Source of the DNA: Desulfolucanica intricata
Lineage (GTDB): Bacteria; Bacillota; Desulfotomaculia; Desulfotomaculales; Desulfofarciminaceae
NCBI RefSeq assembly: GCF_001592105.1
Contig: NZ_BCWE01000017.1
Location: forward strand, 31,218-95,217
Length of the DNA stretch: 64,000 nt
Direction of reading: 5' to 3'
Positions 1 to 7,563 of the stretch are shown piece by piece; the first letter of the stretch is position 1; each line of letters begins with the position of its first letter. The notes under the pieces are model-generated. The model did not search any database. It was not told the DNA's origin and saw only the letters and a list, made by a program, of their open reading frames with translations. The translations under genes and the position numbers were made by a program.

Positions 1-470
1 TTTACTGCCTCCACCTTTTTTATGCCGGAAAGATCAATAACCGACACGGGAGGGTACAACTTCTCGTATTCATAGCTAAAAACCACATCCTCTGCAGTGA
101 ACGGTTGGCCATCGTGCCATTTTACACCGGGCCGAAGCCTAAAGGTATAAACCAAACTGTCCTCGCCGACCTGCCAATCGGTGGCCAGAGCAGGTAAAGT
201 ATTTCCCTCAACATCGCGGGTCACCAGAGTATCGAAGATCAAGCCCATCTTGCGGGATCCGGGTCCCCTGGGATAATGAGCATATGGAGTCGGATAACCC
301 CAATCTCCCCCACTCAATCTAATAACATCTACCTGCTGCTGTTTTTCACCCTGCGATGCACCTGCTTTTTGCTTATTTTTGTCTTGCTCCGTTCCACAAC
401 CAAATAAAAACAGGCTTATGGTACAAAGTAAGAGTATGAGAACTATTACTGGTAAATGCTTTCTAATCAT
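1..470 (-). CDS. Family 5 ABC transporter solute-binding lipoprotein, N-terminal part (peptide/nickel type)
   Basis: About 156 residues run off the left edge. The ATG at 470 has an AGGAGGT ribosome site 7-8 bases upstream. The protein opens with a lipoprotein signal peptide (hydrophobic stretch ending LFLFGCGTEQ, the Cys being the lipidation site). It continues with typical SBP_bac_5 sequence: a GDWGYPTPYAHYPRGPG loop, a GLIFDTLV segment, PALATDW and FRLRPGVKWHDGQPFTAEDV. Such proteins sit on the outer face of the membrane and deliver oligopeptides, or nickel in NikA-like members, to an ABC importer. The ligand cannot be read from this part. It lies 123 bp downstream of the FmdE gene, behind hairpin 495-544, so it may share control with that gene. 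The permease and ATPase genes would be outside the window. Confidence 0.9.
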   Translation of the reverse strand, partial: MIRKHLPVIVLILLLCTISLFLFGCGTEQDKNKQKAGASQGEKQQQVDVIRLSGGDWGYPTPYAHYPRGPGSRKMGLIFDTLVTRDVEGNTLPALATDWQVGEDSLVYTFRLRPGVKWHDGQPFTAEDVVFSYEYEKLYPPVSVIDLSGIKKVEAV

Positions 471-494
471 TCCGGGCACCTCCTAACAAAAAAT

Positions 495-544
495 AAAACC
501 ATAAAGGAACCCCTCTGTCGAGGAATAAAAACCTTCATGGTTTT
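495..544 (-). promoter_or_regulatory. Attenuator-like hairpin A upstream of the solute-binding protein
   Basis: Read on the minus strand, AACCATGAAGG pairs with CCTTTATGGTT, closing over a small inner hairpin (CCTC/GAGG), and the 3' arm ends in TTTT. It is the first of four related hairpins (A-D). It lies between the fmdE-like stop codon and the AGGAGGT of the next gene. The position that is C-G in copies B and D is T-A here, so base pairing is conserved while the sequence changes. I see no antiterminator segment in the 50 bp upstream. It could be a plain terminator or an attenuator. Confidence 0.6.
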
Positions 545-593
545 ATTTCGTAAAATTTACAATTTTTCAACCCACCACAACATCATTCAATAA

Positions 594-1916
594 CTACTTT
601 GTAGAAATAAACACCGTCCGGGAGGTTCCGTCCCAATCCACCTTAAATCCCAGTGCTTCGGCTACCGCTCTAAGAGAGACCATCGTCCTGTCATTTATAA
701 TTACCAGTGGCTGCGAAAAATTTTGTACCTTTCCGTCAATTTTGACAGTAATCCCCGGTGCTGCAGCCGCTGCTGCGCCAGTATCATTCATCAGCCCGAC
801 CTTAACCAGAGGATTAACACCGGCTGACTGCAGGGCTGTGAGTTCACCGGCACTTGTCACCTTAAATTGCTTTAATGTGGAAACCATGGTTTCCGGGTGA
901 TTAACATAATCCATCATAGTCAAAGCTGTTTTTAACTTTACAAACGGTCCGGAAAGATTAGTTGTACCTGCCAATTCACCGGCCTTATCGAAATCAAATC
1001 CCAGCACCAGGCCGTCACCGGTTTCGGACTTGCCGTCCCATCTTATAAATAAACCGGCAACCCCTTTGGCTTCATCCGGCAGCATTGATTTTTGCGCCTC
1101 TGTTAATTCCATCACATACATAGCTTTCTTGCCTACAGTGGTATCCAGTATTACTTGTAAAGCATCATCCTTGCACCAAGCAGGACAGGCTATAATTTTA
1201 TATGACTGTCCCGGTTTTAAAGGTAGATACTTGTCCAGGTATTTAATGATCAGATAACCGCTGGTTACTCCGGGACAAATATGATTATGAAACTTAGCCG
1301 CCTGCAGGTAATCATAGGTAGTATTGGTATGAGACCATATATTGGCAATACCTATGAGGCTGGATTCATTACCACCGAATACTTTTTTACTTATCTTCTC
1401 ATTCCATTTTTCCGGCTCACCCAGTAGACTGTTGATATCAATATTCTCTTTGGCTATAATTGAAAATACACTTTCCACAGGCAGCGTATTGATTTCTGCC
1501 GGGGACTTACCAATTACAGTATCATTAGCCTGCAAGTAAATCATTTCTTTGGTGTCTTTCTTATAGAAGGCGAACCAGAGCGGCAGTTCCTTGCTGCGGT
1601 GAATTACCAGCAGGTTGCCTCCACCGGTTGTACAGCCGGTAACAGCCGTTATCCCGTCAACGCACTTTTCAGTAGTTTGCCCTTTAACAATAGCATACCC
1701 GGCACTGGTCATGGACAGTACATTTTCGTCGCCCCTGTCAAAGGACAACTCATCCATGGCCACAGCAGCAGCCCTGGCACCCAGTAAATGCTGAGCGGTT
1801 ACTTTATTTTTACCGATAAAGTTTTCTACGTCTTGCACCGTATCCTGTGCCCATACGATGCCAGAAAGAACAAAAAGCAAAGCTACAAGGACAGTAAAAA
1901 AACATCTTACTCTCAC
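594..1916 (-). CDS. Exported FmdE-domain protein with C-terminal copper-amine-oxidase-like domain
   Basis: About 440 residues. I chose the GTG at 1916 because AAAGGGG lies just upstream; an ORF extends to 1967 without a better site. The N-terminus is a signal peptide (FFTVLVALLFVLSGIVWAQ). The middle holds an FmdE region with the family's His/Cys signature (AKFHNHICPGVTSGYLIIKY) and a second motif, CPAWCKDDALQ. An earlier segment (residues about 40-130, with HLLGARAAA and TGCTTGGGN) looks like a related half-domain. The last 50 residues match the copper-amine-oxidase N-terminal-like module (MVSLRAVAEALGFKVDWD). FmdE domains are linked to molybdenum/tungsten formylmethanofuran dehydrogenase operons in archaea. 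Exported bacterial forms often sit beside metal or peptide ABC transporters, as here. Metal handling outside the cell is my inference. Confidence 0.85.
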   Translation of the reverse strand: MRVRCFFTVLVALLFVLSGIVWAQDTVQDVENFIGKNKVTAQHLLGARAAAVAMDELSFDRGDENVLSMTSAGYAIVKGQTTEKCVDGITAVTGCTTGGGNLLVIHRSKELPLWFAFYKKDTKEMIYLQANDTVIGKSPAEINTLPVESVFSIIAKENIDINSLLGEPEKWNEKISKKVFGGNESSLIGIANIWSHTNTTYDYLQAAKFHNHICPGVTSGYLIIKYLDKYLPLKPGQSYKIIACPAWCKDDALQVILDTTVGKKAMYVMELTEAQKSMLPDEAKGVAGLFIRWDGKSETGDGLVLGFDFDKAGELAGTTNLSGPFVKLKTALTMMDYVNHPETMVSTLKQFKVTSAGELTALQSAGVNPLVKVGLMNDTGAAAAAAPGITVKIDGKVQNFSQPLVIINDRTMVSLRAVAEALGFKVDWDGTSRTVFISTK

Positions 1917-2113
1917 AACACATACCCCTTTCATAAGATACCGCCGGTACCGCCAAAGGCGGCTCAAGCAACCGGCTTTTGACGCAATCTAATTATCAAT
2001 TCCCGTTACTGATACTTTAGCAAAATTACTTATATACGGATAACGCATCACCCCCTCTCACTGAATGTCTGAATATTTTTAAGCAGACATTTATGGTCAT
2101 TATCACAAAAAAG

Positions 2114-2290
2114 AAAACCACGAAGTTATGCTCTCATAAGAGCATCTTAACCTTCGTGGTTTTATCTTACGAAATTTTTTCAATCGTTAACTTTAATAAT
2201 AAAAGCTTCTGCTTTATTATTTATATAACTCCGGTTATCGTATCCTTATATAAATACACTTCGTTATTTAAGTGGAAAATCCTTCTTACA
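2114..2290 (-). promoter_or_regulatory. Attenuator B with putative antiterminator, upstream of the FmdE gene
   Basis: On the minus strand the element opens with AAGAAGGATTTT. About 50 nt on comes ATAACCGGAGTTAT, itself a small hairpin with a CGGA loop. It ends in a strong hairpin, AACCACGAAG...CTTCGTGGTT, with an inner ATGCTCT/AGAGCAT hairpin and a TTTT tail. The CGGAGTTAT segment can pair over 9 positions (one G-T) with ATAACTTCG of the terminator's 3' arm. That gives a classic choice between terminator and antiterminator. Element D shares all parts in the same order. No known riboswitch family was recognised. Confidence 0.6.
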
Positions 2291-2330
2291 AAAAAGAAAA
2301 GGCAAGAAAATTTAAAATATTTTACAAACT

Positions 2331-2753
2331 TCAAACACTTCTTTTCCCGTAAAGCTCCCTGACCTTGGTTACCATCATATCTATTAAATGCGGTAAAGGC
2401 TCATTACTTAGGCCAACTATATGCATACCCAGCTTATTAAGAGGCATTAGAACCTTCTGTGCCCTTGCTTCACAGATAGCCTGGGCCATTTTCGGAGTTA
2501 ATTCCCCCAGCATTGAATTGGCTACAATTATAGAAATCGGTCCCATTATAATATCCACATCTTTAACGGTAACACAAATGGCATTTTCCCCGCTTGCAAC
2601 TTCATTAGCTCCTGCTTTTAACATTCTAAAAGCGGCTAAGGCATTTGTCCCCAAAGCTATAATTTCAATATTCTCCCCGAATTCTCTCTTAATTTTTTCA
2701 GTAATACTTTTTCCTATACCGCCACCCTGCCCGTCAATCACGGCAACTCTCAT
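2331..2753 (-). CDS. DUF3842 family protein
   Basis: 140 residues. The start is set at the ATG at 2753, since the purine-rich GGAAGGAGCGGAGAG lies directly upstream; an ORF extends 8 codons further. It begins with a Rossmann-like glycine loop (VAVIDGQGGGIGKSI), followed by alternating strands and helices with GTNALAAFRMLKAGA and MGPISIIVANSMLGELTP. This matches DUF3842, a family of unknown function. The glycine loop suggests nucleotide binding, which is inference. It is the first well-formed gene of a minus-strand cluster with the FmdE protein and a solute-binding protein. It is preceded by hairpin C and followed by attenuator B. Confidence 0.85.
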   Translation of the reverse strand: MRVAVIDGQGGGIGKSITEKIKREFGENIEIIALGTNALAAFRMLKAGANEVASGENAICVTVKDVDIIMGPISIIVANSMLGELTPKMAQAICEARAQKVLMPLNKLGMHIVGLSNEPLPHLIDMMVTKVRELYGKRSV

Positions 2754-2777
2754 ACTCTCCGCTCCTTCCAAAAACAA

Positions 2778-2826
2778 AAAACCATAAAGAATTACCTGTG
2801 TTATCAGGTATAACCTTCATGGTTAA
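2778..2826 (-). promoter_or_regulatory. Attenuator-like hairpin C directly upstream of DUF3842
   Basis: On the minus strand, AACCATGAAGGTT...AATTCTTTATGGTT closes over an ACCTG/CAGGT inner hairpin and ends in six T residues. It belongs to the same family as A, B and D, with the T-A pair shared with A. It lies 24 bp before the DUF3842 start, so read-through is needed for expression from an upstream promoter. Confidence 0.6.
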
Positions 2827-2837
2827 AATTGTTCTAA

Positions 2838-2979
2838 TTATAGATTATTTAATTCAGCTATTAATTCTATTACCTTCTTAGAATTATAAATAAATTTATG
2901 TATCAATGCACCTAACTTGTTGTGGCTTCTCGTTTTTTTGACAACCGATGCAAGCAATTGGATTTATTTTATATGTTAC
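2838..2979 (-). pseudogene. Small ORF of about 47 codons with a CxxC motif, split in an A7 run
   Basis: After attenuator D a good ribosome site (AAGGAG) is followed 9 nt later by a reading frame starting TYKINPIACIGCQ, reminiscent of a ferredoxin N-terminus. It has GTA where a start codon is expected. The frame breaks at a run of seven A residues. With six A residues it would continue as KTRSHNKLGALIHKF and end in VIELIAELNNL before a stop. It is either a decayed gene or a peptide expressed by slippage. Its place between two attenuators and in front of DUF3842 suggests it was part of that operon. The family is unknown. Confidence 0.35.
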
Positions 2980-3002
2980 CGAAACTCACTCCTTATATAA
3001 TA

Positions 3003-3177
3003 ATAAAAAACCACGGAGTTATGCTATCGGTAAGAAGCATTAAAACCTTCGTGGTTTCTCCTTTATAAATATATAGATTTATTAAATACGACTATTACTT
3101 GACTCTGGGATAACTCCGGTTATCCATATCTCTAATAAGCATTATTTCTTTATTAAGAAACAAAATCCTTCTTAACC
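3003..3177 (-). promoter_or_regulatory. Attenuator D with putative antiterminator
   Basis: It has the same architecture as element B on the minus strand: AAGAAGGATTTT, a spacer hairpin, GGATAACCGGAGTTATCC, then the terminator-like hairpin AACCACGAAG...CTCCGTGGTT with an ATGCT/AGCAT inner stem and six T residues. CGGAGTTAT pairs perfectly over 9 bp with ATAACTCCG in the terminator's 3' arm. It stands at the head of the minus-strand cluster, upstream of the small CxxC ORF and DUF3842. Confidence 0.6.
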
Positions 3178-3194
3178 TAAATAAGAAATTCTTA

Positions 3195-3629
3195 TTAATT
3201 ATCCCTTTTTTCCTCCCAAAGTCGTGTGCGTTCTTCAAAGCTCACTTCTTTGTGCAATTGATGCAGCATCCATTGATAGCCGAAAGCGTCTATAAATATA
3301 GCGTTTGACACTCCGTAATCTGGCAATTCAGTCACTGGTTGCACCTCAATACAGCCGGCACTGATCGCTTTTGAAAATGTTTCCTTGATGTCAGGGACGA
3401 GGATGTTAAACCAAATCGATTGGGGTTCATTCGGGGTTGGTGCTTTCAACCCAAATTTCGGGTTTTCATCCAACATGTGAAATCGTACTCCATATAGGGT
3501 AAAAATGACTTCATTTTCACCTTTAGGAAAATTTGTAACCTCAACACGTTCAATATCAAATACTTTTTCATATAATTCCAATGCTTTCAAGCTGTCTGTA
3601 ATAACCATATCAATTTCTACTCCGACCAT
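3195..3629 (-). CDS. VOC (glyoxalase/bleomycin-resistance fold) protein, PhnB-like
   Basis: 144 residues. The ATG at 3629 follows AAGGAG at good spacing; the longer form would start inside the ribosome site. The sequence has two VOC halves: MVGVEIDMVITDSLKALELY with VIFTLYGVRFHML, and IWFNILVPDIKETFSKAISAG with IFIDAFGYQWMLHQ. This is the PhnB/YdcJ-like arrangement. VOC proteins bind a metal and act in glyoxal metabolism, resistance or dioxygenation. The substrate cannot be inferred here. It ends 18 bp before attenuator D, which lies downstream on the same strand. Confidence 0.85.
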   Translation of the reverse strand: MVGVEIDMVITDSLKALELYEKVFDIERVEVTNFPKGENEVIFTLYGVRFHMLDENPKFGLKAPTPNEPQSIWFNILVPDIKETFSKAISAGCIEVQPVTELPDYGVSNAIFIDAFGYQWMLHQLHKEVSFEERTRLWEEKRDN

Positions 3630-3784
3630 TTTGAACACTCCTTTTATATATCATAAAAAAATAAAGACACACCTAATATTATGATTTGACTCAGACCGGA
3701 TTAAACAATTTTATTAAACATATATCAAAATTCTCTGGAGGCTATTACGAATGTTAGGTAGCCAGGTGATATCCTGCACGTTAA

Positions 3785-3918
3785 CCTTGGATAAAACCGG
3801 GGCTTAACGAAGGCCTGATATTCCAGTTCTATCTCGCCACCAAATCAGTCTTTATCCACCAACTATATGCTTCTAGTTTAATGATAATCCATACTGTTGA
3901 CAATAGTTTGTCAGTGGC
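3785..3918 (-). pseudogene. Fragment of the 3'-5' exonuclease gene plus its upstream DNA
   Basis: The stretch 3785-3833 translates on the minus strand as ELEYQAFVKPRFYPRLT, a diverged copy of ELDYQAFVKPRFYSRLT in the exonuclease at 22149-22758. The following 3870-3918 resembles 22830-22870, including the CTGACAA/TTTGTCAG hairpin. It is therefore a truncated duplicate of that locus, with no start or catalytic motifs left. Confidence 0.6.
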
Positions 3919-3946
3919 AAAAAAAATCGCCTATAAGGCGGAAGGA
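3919..3946 (-). terminator. Rho-independent terminator of the VWA gene
   Basis: On the minus strand CCGCC TTAT AGGCG is followed by eight T residues, 48 bp after the VWA stop codon. Confidence 0.75.
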
Positions 3947-3993
3947 TATTGAAACTTTTCTGAAGTTTAGGTTTAACTAACGGTACCTCAAGT

Positions 3994-5250
3994 TTACTGC
4001 TGCCTGTTACCCCGGCCAGTTCTCTGCCGGTAGGCATTGTAGGACATTTTTTTACGGGAGGTTTTGTTATAACCTATCTCCGACATAAAGGAGAGGTTTT
4101 CCTTAAGTTCCTCTATTTCAAGGTTTATTTCACTGTCACACACCATTTGATTAAAGGCTTGGATATTGTTCAGCCGGCTTTGCAGTACCTGTCTACTGCC
4201 AACATAATCTCCCCGGTCTGCCAGCCAGATAGCCTCTTCTTTTACCTGTGCACAGCGGAAAAGTTCGACTTGTTTTATAACCTCGAGATTTTCCACCGGG
4301 CCTTCTTCGGAATTGGTACTGAAATTAACCTTTAAACCAGCCTTTAGGTTTATAAGGGCGAGGTTTTTCCTGACATCTGTATAATCCAGCTCCAGGTTAA
4401 GCAGGTCATGGCTGCCCTCAGAATGTGGGGAGATACTAAGTTCCATTATAAGAATTTTTGTTTCACCGTTGTAGATATCCGGCAGGCTTACGTTGATGCT
4501 GTTATCAGACGTGAAGGGATAACCCAATACCCCGGTTACCGTTACACCCGAACCGGGTTTTACCCTTACAGTAAGATTCTGGGCTGCGATACTTAACAGT
4601 CCGCTGAGTTCCTGCTCAAAAATACCCGGAATTTGTTCCGGTGCTTCAATATAATAGAAGTTGCCGCCACCGGCCTCGGCCATTGCCTGCAGCAGGTCCT
4701 CTTCAAAATCTTCCCCCAGTCCGAAGGTAGACAGGCTTACTCCCCCGGCAGCCAGTTCCCGGGCCTTGGCCACCAGTTTATCGTGATCTGTGATCCCAAC
4801 ATTAGCCATACCGTCAGTAAGCAGCAGCACCCGGTTAATTTGCTTTTCCCGGTAGGCCAACTTCACTTCCCGGAAGCCCATCAACAATCCGCCGCTCAAA
4901 TTGGTAGTACTGCCGCTATAGATACTTTTCACAGCCATTTTCAGTGCATCTTTGTTTTCTACTTTATGTGAGGGTACTACCAGTGAAACAAGGTCATCAA
5001 AGGCTACCACTGAGCAGTGATCCTGGGAATCCAGGTGCCCCACTGCAAAGGAAACGGCTTTTTTGGTATAATCTAACTTTTCTCCGTGCATGCTGCCACT
5101 GCGGTCAATAACAAAGGATAGATTTTGTGCGGGCCTGCTTTCTACCACCTGCTCCGGGGCGGTGAGTTTAATCATTAAATAAGCTGTCTGCTGTTTTTCC
5201 GGGATAAGTGTGGTTTTATCCAGGGCTAAGTCAATCTTAATATGTTCCAT
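3994..5250 (-). CDS. VWA-domain protein
   Basis: 418 residues. The ATG at 5250 has an AGGGAGG ribosome site. The von Willebrand A domain spans about residues 40-210 and keeps the metal-ion-dependent adhesion site: DRSGSMHG (DxSxS), the Thr in GSTTNLSGG and the Asp in LLLTDGMANVG. A beta-rich region follows, then a helical C-terminus. There is no signal peptide or membrane segment, so it is probably cytoplasmic. VWA proteins of this type bind partner proteins through the metal site. No partner gene is adjacent. Terminators flank it on both sides, so it is likely a single-gene unit. Confidence 0.85.
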   Translation of the reverse strand: MEHIKIDLALDKTTLIPEKQQTAYLMIKLTAPEQVVESRPAQNLSFVIDRSGSMHGEKLDYTKKAVSFAVGHLDSQDHCSVVAFDDLVSLVVPSHKVENKDALKMAVKSIYSGSTTNLSGGLLMGFREVKLAYREKQINRVLLLTDGMANVGITDHDKLVAKARELAAGGVSLSTFGLGEDFEEDLLQAMAEAGGGNFYYIEAPEQIPGIFEQELSGLLSIAAQNLTVRVKPGSGVTVTGVLGYPFTSDNSINVSLPDIYNGETKILIMELSISPHSEGSHDLLNLELDYTDVRKNLALINLKAGLKVNFSTNSEEGPVENLEVIKQVELFRCAQVKEEAIWLADRGDYVGSRQVLQSRLNNIQAFNQMVCDSEINLEIEELKENLSFMSEIGYNKTSRKKMSYNAYRQRTGRGNRQQ

Positions 5251-5328
5251 TGTAAATGCCTCCCTAATATTAAATAACTTCTGAATTTATAATAGCAGGC
5301 TGTACTGACGGCTGTTTGGCAGGGGTAA

Positions 5329-5355
5329 TAAAAAAACCGCCTATATTTAGGCGAT
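5329..5355 (-). terminator. Terminator of the BREX operon
   Basis: On the minus strand CGCCTAAATATAGGCG is followed by seven T residues, about 120 bp after the brxL stop. The BREX operon therefore ends before the VWA gene. Confidence 0.75.
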
Positions 5356-5474
5356 CTTTACAAATATAAATTTTCAACACTTCTCCCTCTTAACCCTGCA
5401 TACTCGATATATAAATTAAAACCGACGGTGAACTGCACATTAATTCTCCCTTCGACCTGATAATTTTAATTCAG

Positions 5475-7544
5475 TTATTCCACTCCCAACGCCTTAAAGA
5501 CAGCGTCTTCCGGACTCTGATAGAATGAAATCTGGAACTTTGCAAATAGTTCCGGGGGAACAGTCGGAATATCAACGGCAGAAGCCATGGGCAGTAATAT
5601 CTTTTTTGCCCCTGCATCAAGACACACTTGTAAAACATTCGATAATTCTTCTACCTTATTAATAGTCCCACCTATACTCATAGAACCCAATACAACCATT
5701 TGGCTTTGGACCGGTTTTCTCATAGCACCAGAACAAAGTGCAATAAAGGCAGCCAGGGACAATGTTGAAGTAAGTCCTATTCCCTGTAAATCCTGAACAT
5801 GCATCAAGTAATCATTATTTTGAACTGAAATTGTCCCGCTGATATTCTTTTTGTTTGCTTTAAAATAGTTAAAAGCAGTGGCAATACTCTCTTTAGCCTC
5901 TCTATTGGAGCCAAGGCCAGTCCTGTCAAATTTTCCTGAGCCCGGTACAACTTCTGTTTCTATCTTAAAGACACCAATCATGCCGGAATCTCCATGCCCA
6001 ACTGTAAAGATATGACCGGGTTTAGCTATTCCTTCAGGAATTAGTTTACTACCCCCTTGTTCCGGTACAGAAACAAACTCTTCAATTAATGTCTCATTAT
6101 CGATATAAGAGAAATGCACATCATAAAATTCCATACCGCCTATTTTTTTAAGCTGTTCCTTAACTCTTCTTCTTCCCACCAGGGCATATCTTAATATTTC
6201 TTCGATCGCCTCTCTGTCAAATTCACCATTGGGGTAAATTAACTTCACCAGTCCTGATACAGTTTTTCTTACGGCAATTACATCTCTTTGATTCAAGTTG
6301 TTACCAATCCTAAAGTACTTATCTAAAGCATCTGAAAAGGATCTTTTTCTCATTTCTCTAAAGAATTCTGCAATATAATCAGTGATAAAACCGTATTCAT
6401 TGGTAAAAAACTCCGGCCTCATTTTAGGAATTTCCCAGCCGGGTATATAGTAGTGCATCCGGTCGAAAAAGGCAGAGTCATATGCCATAGCATCAGGAAA
6501 TGGGTCAAATAAATGGGATGTTTTTAACAGCACATCCACACTCTGATTAATATTACCCACAAACACCATAGAGGCCGAAGCGTTTTTTTCCTCTTTCCCC
6601 CGGGCAAAGGACCCCGAGGCCATATAATCCTTCATAATTTGGATGCCGTCTTTATCCTTAAAAGTAATCCCCGCCACTTCATCAAAGGCTACTGTATCCC
6701 ATAGACCTACCAGACCGATTGTTCTTCTGGCCATGTTATAGAAAAGATTAGCAACAGTAGTTTGTCCACCGGATATTAAGATCGAGTTGGGTGAGATTTC
6801 TTTATAGATATGAGATTTACCGGTCCCCCTGGGGCCTAATTCACAAACATTATAGTTATTCTCTACCAGTGGAACCATCCTGGTTAACAAATGCCATTTC
6901 ACATTGTTCTCCAGCTGGGTTGGTTCCATTCCAATTGATCTTAGAAGTACGTCGATCCACTCATCTTTTGAAAAGTAACGTCTCTGCTGAAAGATTTCTT
7001 CCAGGTCTAAATTCGGCATTTGAATGGGGGTGAGGCTGTTAATTATAAAAGGACTGACACTTTTAACTTCCTCATCAAAATTATAGCCCATCTTTAGAAT
7101 GCACCAGATACCACCGGCCAACAGTTTTTCATATTCCTTCACATAGTGGGGGGCAATATTAACTTCTTTTAAACCTAAATTAGAAAATTCAGATACATAA
7201 ATATCTTTCTTTTCATTTAGCTTTACACTAATCTTGTCTATTACCGTGTACTGGCCGGTTTCGCGAATCTTAGACTTAATTTTTTCTGCCTCATCGGGCC
7301 GGACAAAATTATTAGAGAGAATCTGTTTGACTCTCTCCACACCTTCATTAATACTATCTTCATCGTCTGTGGCACAGTACATGCCCAACAGGTACTCCAG
7401 CACATATACAGGGACATTGGCCCCTTCTTTAATCTTTTTAGTCAGGTCTTTTCTAACAACCCTGCCGGGAAAATATTTATTTAATTTTTCATTTAAGCTA
7501 ATCTCTATGGCTTCTCCCCTAGCAGCATTCTCCATAAGCATCAC
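5475..7544 (-). CDS. brxL: BREX protein BrxL, AAA+ ATPase with Lon-protease-like domain
   Basis: 689 residues, the usual length for BrxL. The N-terminal third is the BrxL-specific region. Walker A (GPRGTGKSH) lies near residue 237, and Walker B follows in VAFDEVAGI. The C-terminal 200 residues are Lon-like: VQDLQGIGLTSTLSLAAFIAL, GSMSIGGTINKVEEL and a Lys in DAGAKKILLP, corresponding to the Ser/Lys dyad region. In type 1 BREX, BrxL is needed for phage exclusion; published work describes a DNA-bound hexameric ATPase. It begins 19 bp after pglZ and is the last gene of the operon, before a terminator at 5329-5355. Two alternative ATG codons (7544, 7535) are close together; the choice is uncertain. 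Confidence 0.95.
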   Translation of the reverse strand: MMLMENAARGEAIEISLNEKLNKYFPGRVVRKDLTKKIKEGANVPVYVLEYLLGMYCATDDEDSINEGVERVKQILSNNFVRPDEAEKIKSKIRETGQYTVIDKISVKLNEKKDIYVSEFSNLGLKEVNIAPHYVKEYEKLLAGGIWCILKMGYNFDEEVKSVSPFIINSLTPIQMPNLDLEEIFQQRRYFSKDEWIDVLLRSIGMEPTQLENNVKWHLLTRMVPLVENNYNVCELGPRGTGKSHIYKEISPNSILISGGQTTVANLFYNMARRTIGLVGLWDTVAFDEVAGITFKDKDGIQIMKDYMASGSFARGKEEKNASASMVFVGNINQSVDVLLKTSHLFDPFPDAMAYDSAFFDRMHYYIPGWEIPKMRPEFFTNEYGFITDYIAEFFREMRKRSFSDALDKYFRIGNNLNQRDVIAVRKTVSGLVKLIYPNGEFDREAIEEILRYALVGRRRVKEQLKKIGGMEFYDVHFSYIDNETLIEEFVSVPEQGGSKLIPEGIAKPGHIFTVGHGDSGMIGVFKIETEVVPGSGKFDRTGLGSNREAKESIATAFNYFKANKKNISGTISVQNNDYLMHVQDLQGIGLTSTLSLAAFIALCSGAMRKPVQSQMVVLGSMSIGGTINKVEELSNVLQVCLDAGAKKILLPMASAVDIPTVPPELFAKFQISFYQSPEDAVFKALGVE

Positions 7545-7563
7545 CTGCTCACCACAAAATCAA

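Noticed and set aside
2093..2362. Plus-strand 89-codon frame over attenuator B
   Set aside because: It lies on the antisense strand of the conserved hairpin and has low-complexity composition with no ribosome site.
2365..2787. Plus-strand 140-codon frame opposite DUF3842
   Set aside because: It is the shadow of a clear DUF3842 gene with its own ribosome site.
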